Source: Citrus sinensis
Taxonomy: Eukaryota; Streptophyta; Magnoliopsida; Sapindales; Rutaceae
Length of the DNA stretch: 64,000 nucleotides
Reading direction: 5' to 3'
Assembly (NCBI RefSeq): GCF_022201045.2
Contig: NC_068558.1
Location: 33,747,501 to 33,811,500, forward strand
Within the stretch, counting starts at the first letter, position 1; each line of letters starts with the position of its first letter. Below the pieces are notes generated by a model. That model saw nothing but the letters and a program-made list of their open reading frames with translations. It did no database searches and was not told the origin of the DNA. The translations under genes were made by a program, and so were the position numbers. Positions 14,886 through 24,491 of this stretch are shown here, in pieces.

Positions 14886-15899
14886 AAACAATATAAGTTT
14901 AAAACAATCTAGACTTATGTGCTAAATCTTTTAACTCTTCAACATTTTGAGTTTTTAGTAAATATCAGGAAGCATGAAGTTAATATTCAAATAGATAAAT
15001 GTCTACAATTGAAACTATCTTCTTATTAAATCCAACAGTAAAGGATTGAAATCACCAAAAGATAAAAATTAATGGTATCTTGCAATTGTTGCAAGGTAGT
15101 TGATTCCATATGTATAGAAAATTCTAAGATCACAACATCAATATCATGATTATTGTCTACCATTAGATTAGATCAAGAATTCACAATAATTATAATATAA
15201 TAAAAGAATTTAATTAAATTACATATAATTGGTTACAAGCTGGTTAAATATTGTTTTAAAAGTAAAATTTTACCAGTTTAATTTTTTTTTAAAAAAAGGA
15301 ATTTGCTTTTAAAAGAATAATAAAATATAAAGGCAAAATTGAATCCCTAATTATCAAATTGCAAAAGAGAAAGTCACACCCACTGCCACGTTAACTTCCA
15401 TTTGGGTGCATCACCAATGGTTAGTGTGTTGTTTTATGGAATTTATGAATTATAATATATGTTTTAATAAAAAGAAAGCTTGCAATATTTTTTGTAACGA
15501 TAAGCCTAGTGTAGTGGGAATGGTTTTATTTACTGAGTTGACAGCTCACTCCTCATCATTACTTTTTACAGATTAAGTACTTTGTTAAGAGATGTGTTTA
15601 TTATTGGAGTTAAACACTCATTTCTTTTTTACCTAATTGAATAAGAGAAGGAATAAACTCATGTTGTTTTTAAATTTATTTATTTTATGAACTTCTAATT
15701 GGGGAGTTATGAGACTTTTGTTATTTTTATGTCTTTGGGAGAGATTATTTAGTAATTGACACATGGATTTGTGGCTTTTAGTCGACTAAATATTTGAAGT
15801 ATTACAATTTGAGATTTTTGTATAAGGATTTGGATTTGTTAGTAATCTCGTCCATCGTGTACTCTGCATGTATTAGATTTAGGGTGTCACATACAGTCT
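14886..15899. other. Intergenic, no gene seen
   Basis: AT-rich sequence without supported ORFs, RNA genes or repeat borders. Confidence 0.45.
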
Positions 15900-16210
15900 G
15901 CCTCTTGGCCCTTACTCTTTTTTGTTCTTTCTTCTTCTTTTGGAAAGATTAATTGGCCTTACTGCTTACTCTAACTTTTGTCATATATATGTAGTTTTAG
16001 ATGAGGTTATCAATTAATTTTTTTTATGATTTAATGAAAATGAATTGGCATCAATGCCATTTTAACTTTCAATATCTTTTATTGGATTGCATAAAATTAA
16101 TGGTTCAAAATTTGTATAAAAAATTCAAGTCAAAAATTTAAATTGAAATAAGATCTCCATCAGTTTTATTCATATAAAATATGTTAATATATATTATTAA
16201 TATTATTTGA
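15900..16210. repeat. Segmental duplication copy B, left part (CRK 3' flank)
   Basis: Matches 8530-8870 over about 300 bp with scattered differences. The continuation of the match is at 31405, on the far side of the transposon stack, which shows that the stack entered after the CRK duplication. Confidence 0.8.
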
Positions 16211-16282
16211 GTGGTTAAAATATCACTGCCTACACATGCACACATTTGGTCGAGATTGTAACCCCTTCGTGATTAAAGCAAT

Positions 16283-18820
16283 ATTCTAAGAGATGTTGGG
16301 TGTATCCAATCAAGAAAAAGTCAGATGTGTTTCCAATATTCAAATAGTACAAAGCGCGGGTAGAACTTGAATCCAGAAAAAAAAAAATCAAGTGCTTGAG
16401 GACAGATAATGGTGGAGAATATACAGACGGTGAGTTTCTTACTTTCTATAAGCAAGAAGGTATTCAGAGACAGTTCACAGTGGCATACACTCCCCAAAAA
16501 AATAGAGTGACAGAGAGGATGAACAAGACTCTTACTAAAAAGATAAAAGTTATGTTGAGAACTGCTGGTCTACCCAACTCATTTTTGGCAGAAGCAGCCA
16601 AAACTGCATGTTATGTAGTAAATCGGTTGCCATCTATGTCAATTAGGTTGAAGACTCCAATGGAGATGTGGATTGGAAAGCCAACTAATTACTAGGGGTG
16701 GGCGCGGTTCGGTTCGGTTCGGTTTTTTACTAAATTTTTCATAATCGTTCGATTACGATTATTTTAAAATCATAATCGCGATTAATCAAATACTCAATTA
16801 ATTGAAATAATTCGATTCGATTTGGTTCGATTATTTCGATTATGGGCCTATTAGGCCTATTTTGGGCTTTTTTAAATTTAAAACCTTAAATTAATAAATC
16901 TACCATAAACATAAAAAGTTAACAAATAAAAAATCAAAATATATCTCAAAGTATATTCAATAACACATAACATGTTCAAATAATAAGTTTAAATCAAAAT
17001 AAATAAGCAAAAAGTCTTTTAAAAGTAACAGAATCTATGGAATTAAGCAACTAATAAAAGAGAAAAACTCAATCATGGAACAAATATTTAATTAAGTTTA
17101 AACGGTACAGAGTAAGTTAGAAAACAATGAAACTATCCGTATTCCGTAGAAACAAGGCAAACAACTGCAAACAAGAATACATACTATAAAGATCCAACAA
17201 TCACAATGTTTTTACAAAATTCTGAACATACCAGAACAATCAGAGGAACTAAATGGGGAATCCACATGCACATGGAAACCAGACACTACAAAAATTCATT
17301 TTCCCATTCCCAAAGTTATAAAAAGGACAAAGATCACCAGGGGAATAGTTTTATAAGCACAAGTTTATTTCAAGCTTAAAACTGCATGCTGCAAACGGCC
17401 ATTTGTTTATTCTGCCGTGAAGACAATAAAAAAGGCAAAACATATTAATCAACGTGTTCCTCAAATTTGCCTTCAAAGAAAACGAAACAGATTTCTAAGA
17501 ATGCGTGTCAATAGCACGTGAAAAGCCAAAACACAATCACAAGTTGAATTATGTGGCACTTTACAAATTAAAATTAAATAAACTTAATCGAAACTTGAGT
17601 TTTGATTTTATTTATGTTCATCACCAAATTGCACTGTTTTCTCCAAATTGGAGTCGAAGAAGAATCGTGGAAATTGGTTAAAACCAATGGCACCAGTAAA
17701 AACAAAGGGAGCATTTAACGCCAGCAGCAGCAGCTGTTTGTTTGATTACCTTTTCACGCCAGCAGGAGCTCAAGTTCTCTGCAAAAACAGCTCAAGCTCA
17801 AGCAGCTCAAGTTACCAGCAGCAGTTCACAACAGCAGTCAGATGGCAGTAGCAGCAGTGGGGACGCGATTCCAGCGGTGAAGGTTCGTGAAGGATGAGCA
17901 GCAGCAGCAGCAGCAGATTTCAGCGGTGAAGGTTTGTGAAGATCAGAAGATGAGAAGAATCAAGAATGTGTTAGATTAGGGATTGTGTAAAAATCAATTT
18001 GCGTTCGGTTTTTTTCTGTGGTCGGTTCGGTTTTTCGGTTTTTTTTTAAACTGAAAACCGAACCGACTGATTTTACTACTACTAAATTACTATTTCGATT
18101 TTTGATTGATCAGCTTTTTTTGCCCACCCCTACTAATTACTCCTACCTACATGCATTTGGATGTCTTGTTTATGTGATGTACAATACCTAAGAAAGAACA
18201 AAGCTGGATCCAAAATTTAGAAGATATATCTTCTTGGGGTATGCTGGTGGAGTAAAGGGGTATCGTCTGTGGGACCCCACTACCCACAAGATCATCATCA
18301 GCAGAGATGTTATTTTTGTAAAAGATCAACTGCAAAAGAGATATGGGGATGATAGCACTGTAAAAAAAAAAGCCAGAGACTATACCGATATATGTAAAAA
18401 AATAATTTGGGGGTGAGAAGATTCAGATTCTTTTAAAGCAGCACCAGAGCACGAGCAACAAGAACCAGTCGAGTCCGAGTTCATAGAATTTCGACGATCA
18501 ACTTGTGAAAGACGACCACCGGTGTGGCACTCGGAGTATGTCACAGAGATCAACGTTGCATGTTATCTTCTAACAGAGGATGGAGAACCATTAATTTTTC
18601 ATGAAGCTTTAAACATCCCAGATGTTACTTTGTGGATGACAGTAATGTAGGAAGAAATTGAAGCTCTATACAAAAACAAGACATAGGAACTTATACCGCT
18701 ACCACGCAAAAGAAAAGCCATTAGAAACAAATGGGTTTACAAGGTCAAGCGTAATGACAATGACCAAGTGGAGCGGTATTGTGCAAGATTGGTGGTGAAA
18801 GGATATGCTTAGAAAGAAGG
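16283..18820 (+). pseudogene. Copia integrase and start of reverse transcriptase, interrupted
   Basis: The stretch 16283-16692 reads as an integrase core. LRTDNGGEY carries the second catalytic Asp and VTERMNK the catalytic Glu. The hAT element then intervenes and the frame resumes at 18141 with HAFGCLVYV and KGYRLWDP. From about 18480 the linker and first reverse-transcriptase residues appear (MGLQGQA-like, then ARLVVKGYA), with stops including a TAG at 18809-18811. The Gypsy element cuts it at 18820. No functional product is possible. Confidence 0.85.
16693..18132. mobile_element. Non-autonomous hAT element, 1440 bp, 8-bp target duplication
   Basis: The terminal inverted repeats are TAGGGGTGGGC and GCCCACCCCTA. 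They are flanked by a perfect 8-bp duplication, CTAATTAC, at 16685-16692 and 18133-18140, diagnostic of hAT. Subterminal GGTTCGGTTC-type repeats lie near both ends. There is no transposase. The interior carries CAG/AGC-rich DNA (17720-17920), where one frame gives Ser and Gln runs. A sister element with the same ends lies at 42022-42648. It interrupts the Copia integrase cleanly. Confidence 0.93.
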
Positions 18821-19453
18821 TGTTGATGCGAGATTCTAGTTACGCCTTCCAACGACCAGGATGTCTGCTCGATCAACCTCACCTCGATCAGGATCCCTCC
18901 TCGTACTCTTTCTTCTCTAAGTATCCCTGTGTCCACAAAAACAGGTCAGAGCACGCCGATTGTTTTCCTGGCGTAAACCCTCCGACGCTCAAGTCAGATA
19001 TGAAGGTTCTGGGAACGCTTGCTACGGATCTTATGGCTTTTCACTAATCTCAGACCTTCGAGTTCTCTCTTTTCTTAGTTCAAATAGCAAAAAATCTAAC
19101 CCTTTTACCTTTGTTGGTTACCTTTTTATAGGCTTCCTCTAAGTCCCGATCTTCCGCAGTTTACGCCCGTTATTCTCCCCACCCTCGGATGTGGATGCCC
19201 CATTGTCGTCATTGTGGGCAAATGGAGATGGACCTCGTGCCTTGATTCTCGGATAGGAAGGCACGTCTTGCCAACTGCCGTTGACCGGATCTCCTCGCCT
19301 CGACCCTTAGCAGGAATGACCTTTTGCCTCTAACAGGAATTCGGCCTCGTGAATGGCATATTCGGGGACGAGGAGAATATTCCTGCTCGCAGAACTCCAC
19401 CACCAAACACCTGCTCATCACGTCTGGTCTCCTCGATGTATTTCCCTTAAACA
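18821..19453 (-). repeat. Gypsy 3' LTR (633 bp)
   Basis: Starts TGTTTAAGGG and ends CGCATCAACA on the minus strand. It is about 97% identical to the other LTR apart from 15 extra bases at about 18980-18994. A TATA-like TATAAAAAGG lies on - near 19123-19132, matching the one in the 5' LTR. Confidence 0.92.
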
Positions 19454-19474
19454 CCGGTCCCCCAGTTTCTGGTG
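19454..19474 (-). other. Gypsy polypurine tract
   Basis: On the minus strand, AAACTGGGGGACCGG lies directly before the 3' LTR TG. This is the expected site for plus-strand DNA priming. Confidence 0.7.
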
Positions 19475-19905
19475 TTGGGTAATGTAATGGATCAGCAGTA
19501 GAAACTCAATAGCTCTTGCTCGCGTGGGACTGGAAAAGACTGCCAAGAGTCGTGTCGCATTTAATTGCGGATGAGGTGAGGTGGCAGAAATCTACCCCTC
19601 CATTTGAATTTCAAACTTACGGTTACAAGGTTCTCGGAATACACGTCATTAAATGCTGGCAGCCCAAGAGTTTGCTTCTCAGTAAGAAAAACCTAAAATC
19701 CTCAAACACGAACTCGCCTTTTTCTCTCTTCTTGTCTCTCCGGCGAACAAAACTCGGCATTACAGCTTTCATCGCTGTTTCTCTCTGACCGAGTCCCCGC
19801 TTCAGGTATTTCTTCTATTTTCTCGGTCTTGGTTAGTTGTAGATAATTTCTTTTCTCTTTACTTGGGTAGTAGTTGCTGGTGGTGTTGTGGTTAGAGCTT
19901 AGGGA

Positions 19906-21939
19906 ATGTCGAAAGGCAAAGAGAAAGTCATTGAGGTTGACAACGATGAGTTGGACTTCCTGCCTAGTCTGCTCACCGATCCTGCTTTTGACCCTGGGAT
20001 CCCCTTAGAGCCCATTAGATCTAGTGTTGGCACTAGCGCTAGGAGGATGTCCCCCCAAACAACCTCCACGAGCGGAAGTAGTGGTGAGGAGGGACCTTCT
20101 GGCTCGGAAGACACCCTAAGTGCGGATCAAGGGGGTGATTCTGGTGAGGAATCTTCACCGGGAACCACGCGACCAGAAGAGGGTACAACAGTTGGAGGTC
20201 GAGCCTTGTCGCGGGATTATGCTATTGACTACATGACCTGCACGACTACATTCAACGAGCTGGATGACCTCCGACTTAGGTATAGTATTCCTGGTGAGAT
20301 TCTTCTTAAGGTCCCAGGAAAGAAAGATACGCCTAGCCGGCCTCCTAGGGGGTATGTTACCCTGTTTCTGGAAAGCTTTAAGTCTGGGCTGAGGTGCCCC
20401 TTGCAACCCTATTTTGCTCGCATACTCCACGGGCTCAATCTAGCTCCTGGTCAGCTGAACCCCAACGGGTGGAGGGTGCTCTCTGGTCTGTTCATATTGC
20501 GGGACAGATGTTGCCAAAGCGAGCCCACAGTTGATGAGGTGAAGCATCTCTACCAGCTGAAAAGTAACCCCAAAGATGCTGGTTGGTATTACTTCCAATC
20601 AAGTACTAAGGCCAGGAAACCCATTACCGACCTCCCCATTGGTGGCGGTGGGAATTGGAAGAAGAAGTTCTTCTTTGCTGGGGGTCCCTGGGGTCAATTT
20701 GCTCAGGTCGATGGGCAGGATTATCACGTCCCACCCCGTTTCGTGGTTCCAGGTCGCCTGCTCGTATTAGATGTCTTGTCTCTCTTCTTATGTGCACTTT
20801 ACTGGTTTGTCCCTAACCAAGAGTTTGTTTGTGTTGCAGGTTCTTGGGGTGTTCACTTCCCGCTCGAACCTGATCAGCTTAAACGGGTCGAGGCTGTACT
20901 GGCCAATTCCTGCCCGAGCCGAGAACTGCTAACTACGTACAACTTCCTCGAGTCTCGCTTGATACTTCCTGGCCATAAGATGGAGGACGCTGTGATTGGG
21001 GCTCTAACCAGGAAATGTTCTCGTCCTCCAGCCACGAAGAGCGACCAGAGTAAGGACGCTCCTGCTGCAAAGCGGGCCAACATCGTGCAGCAGGTCTCTC
21101 CCTTGAAGACTTTGCCTCCTCCTCCTGCCAAAGCCGGAGAAATTAGTGGAACAGCCACTGATCATGCTTCCTCTTCTCCTCCTGTTGGGCATCGGTCTCG
21201 TCTACCTGACAACCGAGTAGAGCACTTGGCCCCCTATCTCAATGAGCTTTCCAAACTCGTGAACAAGAAAGACCTCGAGGACTTTGATGGCTGCACCTTA
21301 GGCGAGCTGGTGGGAGCCATGCAGTACAGCGCTTTCCATCTCAGCTGCATGACCACCTACTATAAGGCCAAGGTTGGACGCTACGACCGGAAGATGAAGG
21401 AGGATATTCAATGGGTGACGACCAGAGCTGACGTTGCCGAGAAGAAAGCAAGGGAGCTGAATGTTGAGAACCTCAAGCTGATAGAGCAAGAATCTCTTGC
21501 TCAAGCAAAAACCATTACCCTCGAGGAGGAGTTGAACAAGGTCAAGGAGGATCTGCGAAGGCAGAAGGCTATGTATGAGGCTCAGCTCGAATCTCTTCGC
21601 AATTCCCACCGAGCTCAGGTCGAAAACTTGGAGAGGGAAGCCAACAATCAGTATGACCAGGGACTTCGGCATTCTTATCGTTGTATCATGGCCGTCCTCG
21701 GAAAGCAGCACCCTGATCTGAAGATGGATGATCTTGCAGCTGGTGTTGCTCAACATATGGACGAGGAGGCGGCCATGGAAGATGCCGAAGGGGTAGAACC
21801 GATCATGATTGAGGGGGAAAGCTCTCCTCCTCGTGCAGTTCCTGTTGACGCTGGCGAGGCGAGCACCCCTGCCGACGCTGGCGGGGCGAGCACCCCCCGG
21901 ACGCAACTGGTGATACCCCCCCCCCCCACCCGCACCTGA
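19906..21939 (+). CDS. Antisense additional ORF (aORF) of the Tat Gypsy element, Transposase_28-like
   Basis: A 677-codon intact frame on +, opposite to gag-pol. Residues about 95-260 (YSIPGEILLKVPGK, LAPGQLNPNGWR and a GGGGNWKKKFFF segment) match the plant family annotated as putative gypsy-type transposon protein (Pfam Transposase_28), of unknown biochemical role. Residues about 480-590 are charged and heptad-like, suggesting a coiled coil. The tail is acidic and then Pro/Ala-rich. Two introns in its own orientation are plausible: one in the 5' leader (donor after CTTCAG near 19816, acceptor GCTTAG before 19903) and one of 87 nt inside the ORF (20753-20839, with a CTAAC branch-like site and TTGCAG acceptor) that keeps the frame whether spliced or not. 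It is intact while gag-pol is broken. Function unknown. Confidence 0.85.
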   Translation: MSKGKEKVIEVDNDELDFLPSLLTDPAFDPGIPLEPIRSSVGTSARRMSPQTTSTSGSSGEEGPSGSEDTLSADQGGDSGEESSPGTTRPEEGTTVGGRALSRDYAIDYMTCTTTFNELDDLRLRYSIPGEILLKVPGKKDTPSRPPRGYVTLFLESFKSGLRCPLQPYFARILHGLNLAPGQLNPNGWRVLSGLFILRDRCCQSEPTVDEVKHLYQLKSNPKDAGWYYFQSSTKARKPITDLPIGGGGNWKKKFFFAGGPWGQFAQVDGQDYHVPPRFVVPGRLLVLDVLSLFLCALYWFVPNQEFVCVAGSWGVHFPLEPDQLKRVEAVLANSCPSRELLTTYNFLESRLILPGHKMEDAVIGALTRKCSRPPATKSDQSKDAPAAKRANIVQQVSPLKTLPPPPAKAGEISGTATDHASSSPPVGHRSRLPDNRVEHLAPYLNELSKLVNKKDLEDFDGCTLGELVGAMQYSAFHLSCMTTYYKAKVGRYDRKMKEDIQWVTTRADVAEKKARELNVENLKLIEQESLAQAKTITLEEELNKVKEDLRRQKAMYEAQLESLRNSHRAQVENLEREANNQYDQGLRHSYRCIMAVLGKQHPDLKMDDLAAGVAQHMDEEAAMEDAEGVEPIMIEGESSPPRAVPVDAGEASTPADAGGASTPRTQLVIPPPPTRT

Positions 21940-22114
21940 GGAGGTCTAGCCAACTGATACTACTCGGCTTACTGATCCTCCATCTTCTTGATGTATTTCT
22001 TATATTGTAATGAACTATGTTTGTAAAGATTATCTGCTCTGTTAATTATTAACAAATTAATAAAAATGTTTTTGATTATTTTCTTGTGTTGTAATCATGG
22101 GTTATTTTTCGTTT

Positions 22115-22672
22115 GAGAATCTGCTCGTCTTCGTCTGGTTGAGCAGGTTCTGGCATATGGTTTTGCCACGTGCCTTAGGAAAATTTTTCAATGCTTGGGA
22201 TTCTGCTCGCCTTCGCGCGGTCGAGCAGATCCTGGCATGCTTGGCTTCTGTCTCGCCGTAAACTGGCTTTGAGACTTGGTGAGTCTTTGCATGCCTTAGT
22301 GACTTCTTCGATGCTTGGGGATTCTGCTCGCCTTCGCGCGGTCGAGCAGATCCTGGCATGCTTGGCTTCTGTCTCGCCATAAACAGGCTTTGAGACTTGG
22401 TGAGCCTTTACATGCCTTAGTGACTTCTTCGATGCTTGGGGATTCTGCTTGCCTTCGCGCGGTCGAGCATATCCTGGCATGCTTGGCTTCTATCTCGCCA
22501 TAAACAGGCTTTGAGACTTGGTGAGCCTTTGCATGCCTTAGTGACTTCTTCGATGCTTGGGGATTCTGCTCGCCTTCGCGCGGTCGAGCATATCCTGGCA
22601 TGCTTGGCTTCTGTCTCGCCATAAACAGGTTTTGAGACTTGGTGAGCCTTTGCATGCCTTAGTGACTTCTCA
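22115..22672. repeat. 121-bp tandem repeat array inside the Gypsy element
   Basis: A unit containing TTCTGCTCGCCTTCGCGCGG recurs at 22201, 22322, 22443 and 22564, exactly 121 bases apart, with a shorter diverged unit before them (from about 22115). The later units are nearly identical. It lies between the end of pol and the end of the antisense ORF. Tandem arrays at this site are known from Tat-group elements and can seed satellite DNA. Confidence 0.92.
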
Positions 22673-22799
22673 CAGTTTCAAGTGAATGAAGTTCCTCGAC
22701 GTTCCATTAATTGCAGGATTCAACTTACACAAAATTGTTTGGACATAAAATAAATAACAGCAACTACGAACAGAAAGAATTTGGAAATATTAACGACTC

Positions 22800-23625
22800 T
22801 TACTGGAAATATTTCCTGAGATGTGCTGCGTTCCATGGGTGCTTCACCTCGTGGCCATTCATGCGAACCAGCTTGTAAGCTCCTGGTCCAACTAGCTGCT
22901 TGACTCTATATGGCCCCTCCCAATTCGGACCGAGCACTCCTTGAGTCGAGTCTTTGGTGTTCTGATTCACTTTCCTTAAACTGCCGTATGTTCACTTTCT
23001 GGTTATAATAACGAGCAACCCTTTGCTGGTAAATGGCAGATCGACCAGCTGCTTGCTCCCTCTTTTCCGTTAGCAGATCAAGATTCAGACACATCTGCTC
23101 GTCGTTATCCTGCTCATTGAAATGATCTGTTCGGTGTGTGGTCGTTCCTATCTCAGCTGGCACGACCGCTTCATGTCCGAAAGTCAGGGCGAACGGTGTC
23201 TCCCCAGTTGCTGTTTTGTGGGTTGTTCTGTATTCCCATAGCACACCTGACATCTCATCAACCCATGCACCCTTTTTTGCTCCAAGCCTGGTTTTCAAAA
23301 GCCTCTTGATTGTCTTGTTGGCTGCTTCTACTTGTCCATTCGACTGGGGGTGAGCAGGCGAGAAATACTTCAGCTCTATCCCGAGGTTCTGGCAGAAATC
23401 CCTGAAGCTGTGATTATCGAACTGCCTGCCATTATCCGTTATCAGGGCATATGGGATCCCGTATCGACATACCAGGTTTCTCCACACAAAGTCTGTTGTT
23501 TTCTTCTCTGTGATCCTGCTAAGGGCTTCGACCTCAATCCACTTCGTGAAGTAATTTATAGCAACTATTGCATGCGTTGCTGCTCCTCGTCCCTTTGGCA
23601 GCGGGCCGATCAGATCAATCCGCCA
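22800..23625 (-). pseudogene. Gypsy integrase
   Basis: The catalytic core shows DLIGPLP (first Asp), LITDNGRQFDN (second Asp) and NGQVEAANK (Glu), the DDE pattern that joins retrotransposon DNA to the host genome. The tail reads GPYRVKQLVGPGAYKL and ends at TAA (22800-22802). It is separated from the RNase H part by an in-frame TAA at 23626-23628, most simply a CAA-to-TAA change. A deletion of roughly 20 bases near 22975 removes the expected GDLVLR motif and shifts the frame. Confidence 0.88.
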
Positions 23626-24486
23626 TTAAGCAAATGGCCAAGGGGAGGCCATAGAGGTGAGCTTCTCTGGTGGTTGGTTGGAGAAACTTGCAAAACTCTG
23701 GCAGCTTACACAGCTCCTGGTCTTCTCTTGTGCATCCTGGTGCATTGTCGGCCAGAAATATCCCTGCCTTAGGGCCTTGTGGGCCAGGGACGTCCCACCA
23801 GAATGATTCCCGCAAATTCCTTCATGTATTTCTCTCAGAACGTAATCTGCGTCGTCCTCATCCAAACACCGAAGAAAAGGTAGTGTATACCCTCGTCGAT
23901 ACAGTACCCCATCAATCATCTTGTATCTCGAGGCCTGGGCTCTAATCTTCTGAGCCCGCAGCTTATCTGGTGGCAATACCCCGTCTCTAAGGTATGAAGT
24001 TATCGGGTCCATCCACGTGCATTTTTGTTCTATCTGCAACACCCCCAGATTCTGCTCGATGCTCGGGCTGGACTTCACCTCTAGAGGGATCGACTTTGGC
24101 ATTTTTGGGTCTGCTACCGCTGCCATCCTGGCCAAAATATCTGCTCGACTATTCTGCTCTCTAGGGATTTGTATCACCTCCACTGCTTCAAATTTCCCCA
24201 TCATCCGCCTGACTATCTTCAAGTACTGTTCCATCTTCTCCTCTCTTGGTTGAAATCTTTCACTGATATGATTCGCGACCAGCTGGGAATCAATTCTAAT
24301 CTTCACCTTATCTGCTTTTACGGCCTTAGCCAACTCCAATCCTGCTATCAAGGCTTCATACTCTGCCTGGTTATTGGTGGCTGCGAATTCTAACTTTACA
24401 GCATAAGAGATCTCCTCTCCCTCAGGGCCTTCCAATACAATCTCTGCTCCTGAACCCTGCTCCCCTGACGACCCATCCACAGACAT
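23626..24486 (-). pseudogene. Gypsy second RNase H (archaeal-type) and integrase zinc-binding region
   Basis: The frame begins SVDGSSGEQGSGAEIVLEG and continues FAATNNQAEYEALIAGLELA, the pattern of the additional archaeal-type RNase H found in Tat elements besides the usual one. It continues into the H-H-C-C zinc finger at the integrase start (EIHEGICGNHSGG, CVSCQ). Its own start is not real. A +2 frameshift at about 24489-24494 separates it from the preceding domain. Confidence 0.88.
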
Positions 24487-24491
24487 CTGCC

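Noticed and set aside
21298..21906. 202-codon ORF on the minus strand
   Set aside because: It lies opposite the antisense aORF, in the element's own orientation but after pol. It has no domain and is best seen as a shadow of the aORF's coding bias.
22102..22655. Several overlapping ORFs of 60-119 codons on both strands
   Set aside because: They are frame echoes of the 121-bp tandem array (repeat length 121 shifts frame each unit), with no start-site or domain evidence.
22115..22672. CRISPR-like array
   Set aside because: The repeats are contiguous 121-bp units without distinct spacers, lie inside a plant retrotransposon, and have no cas genes.
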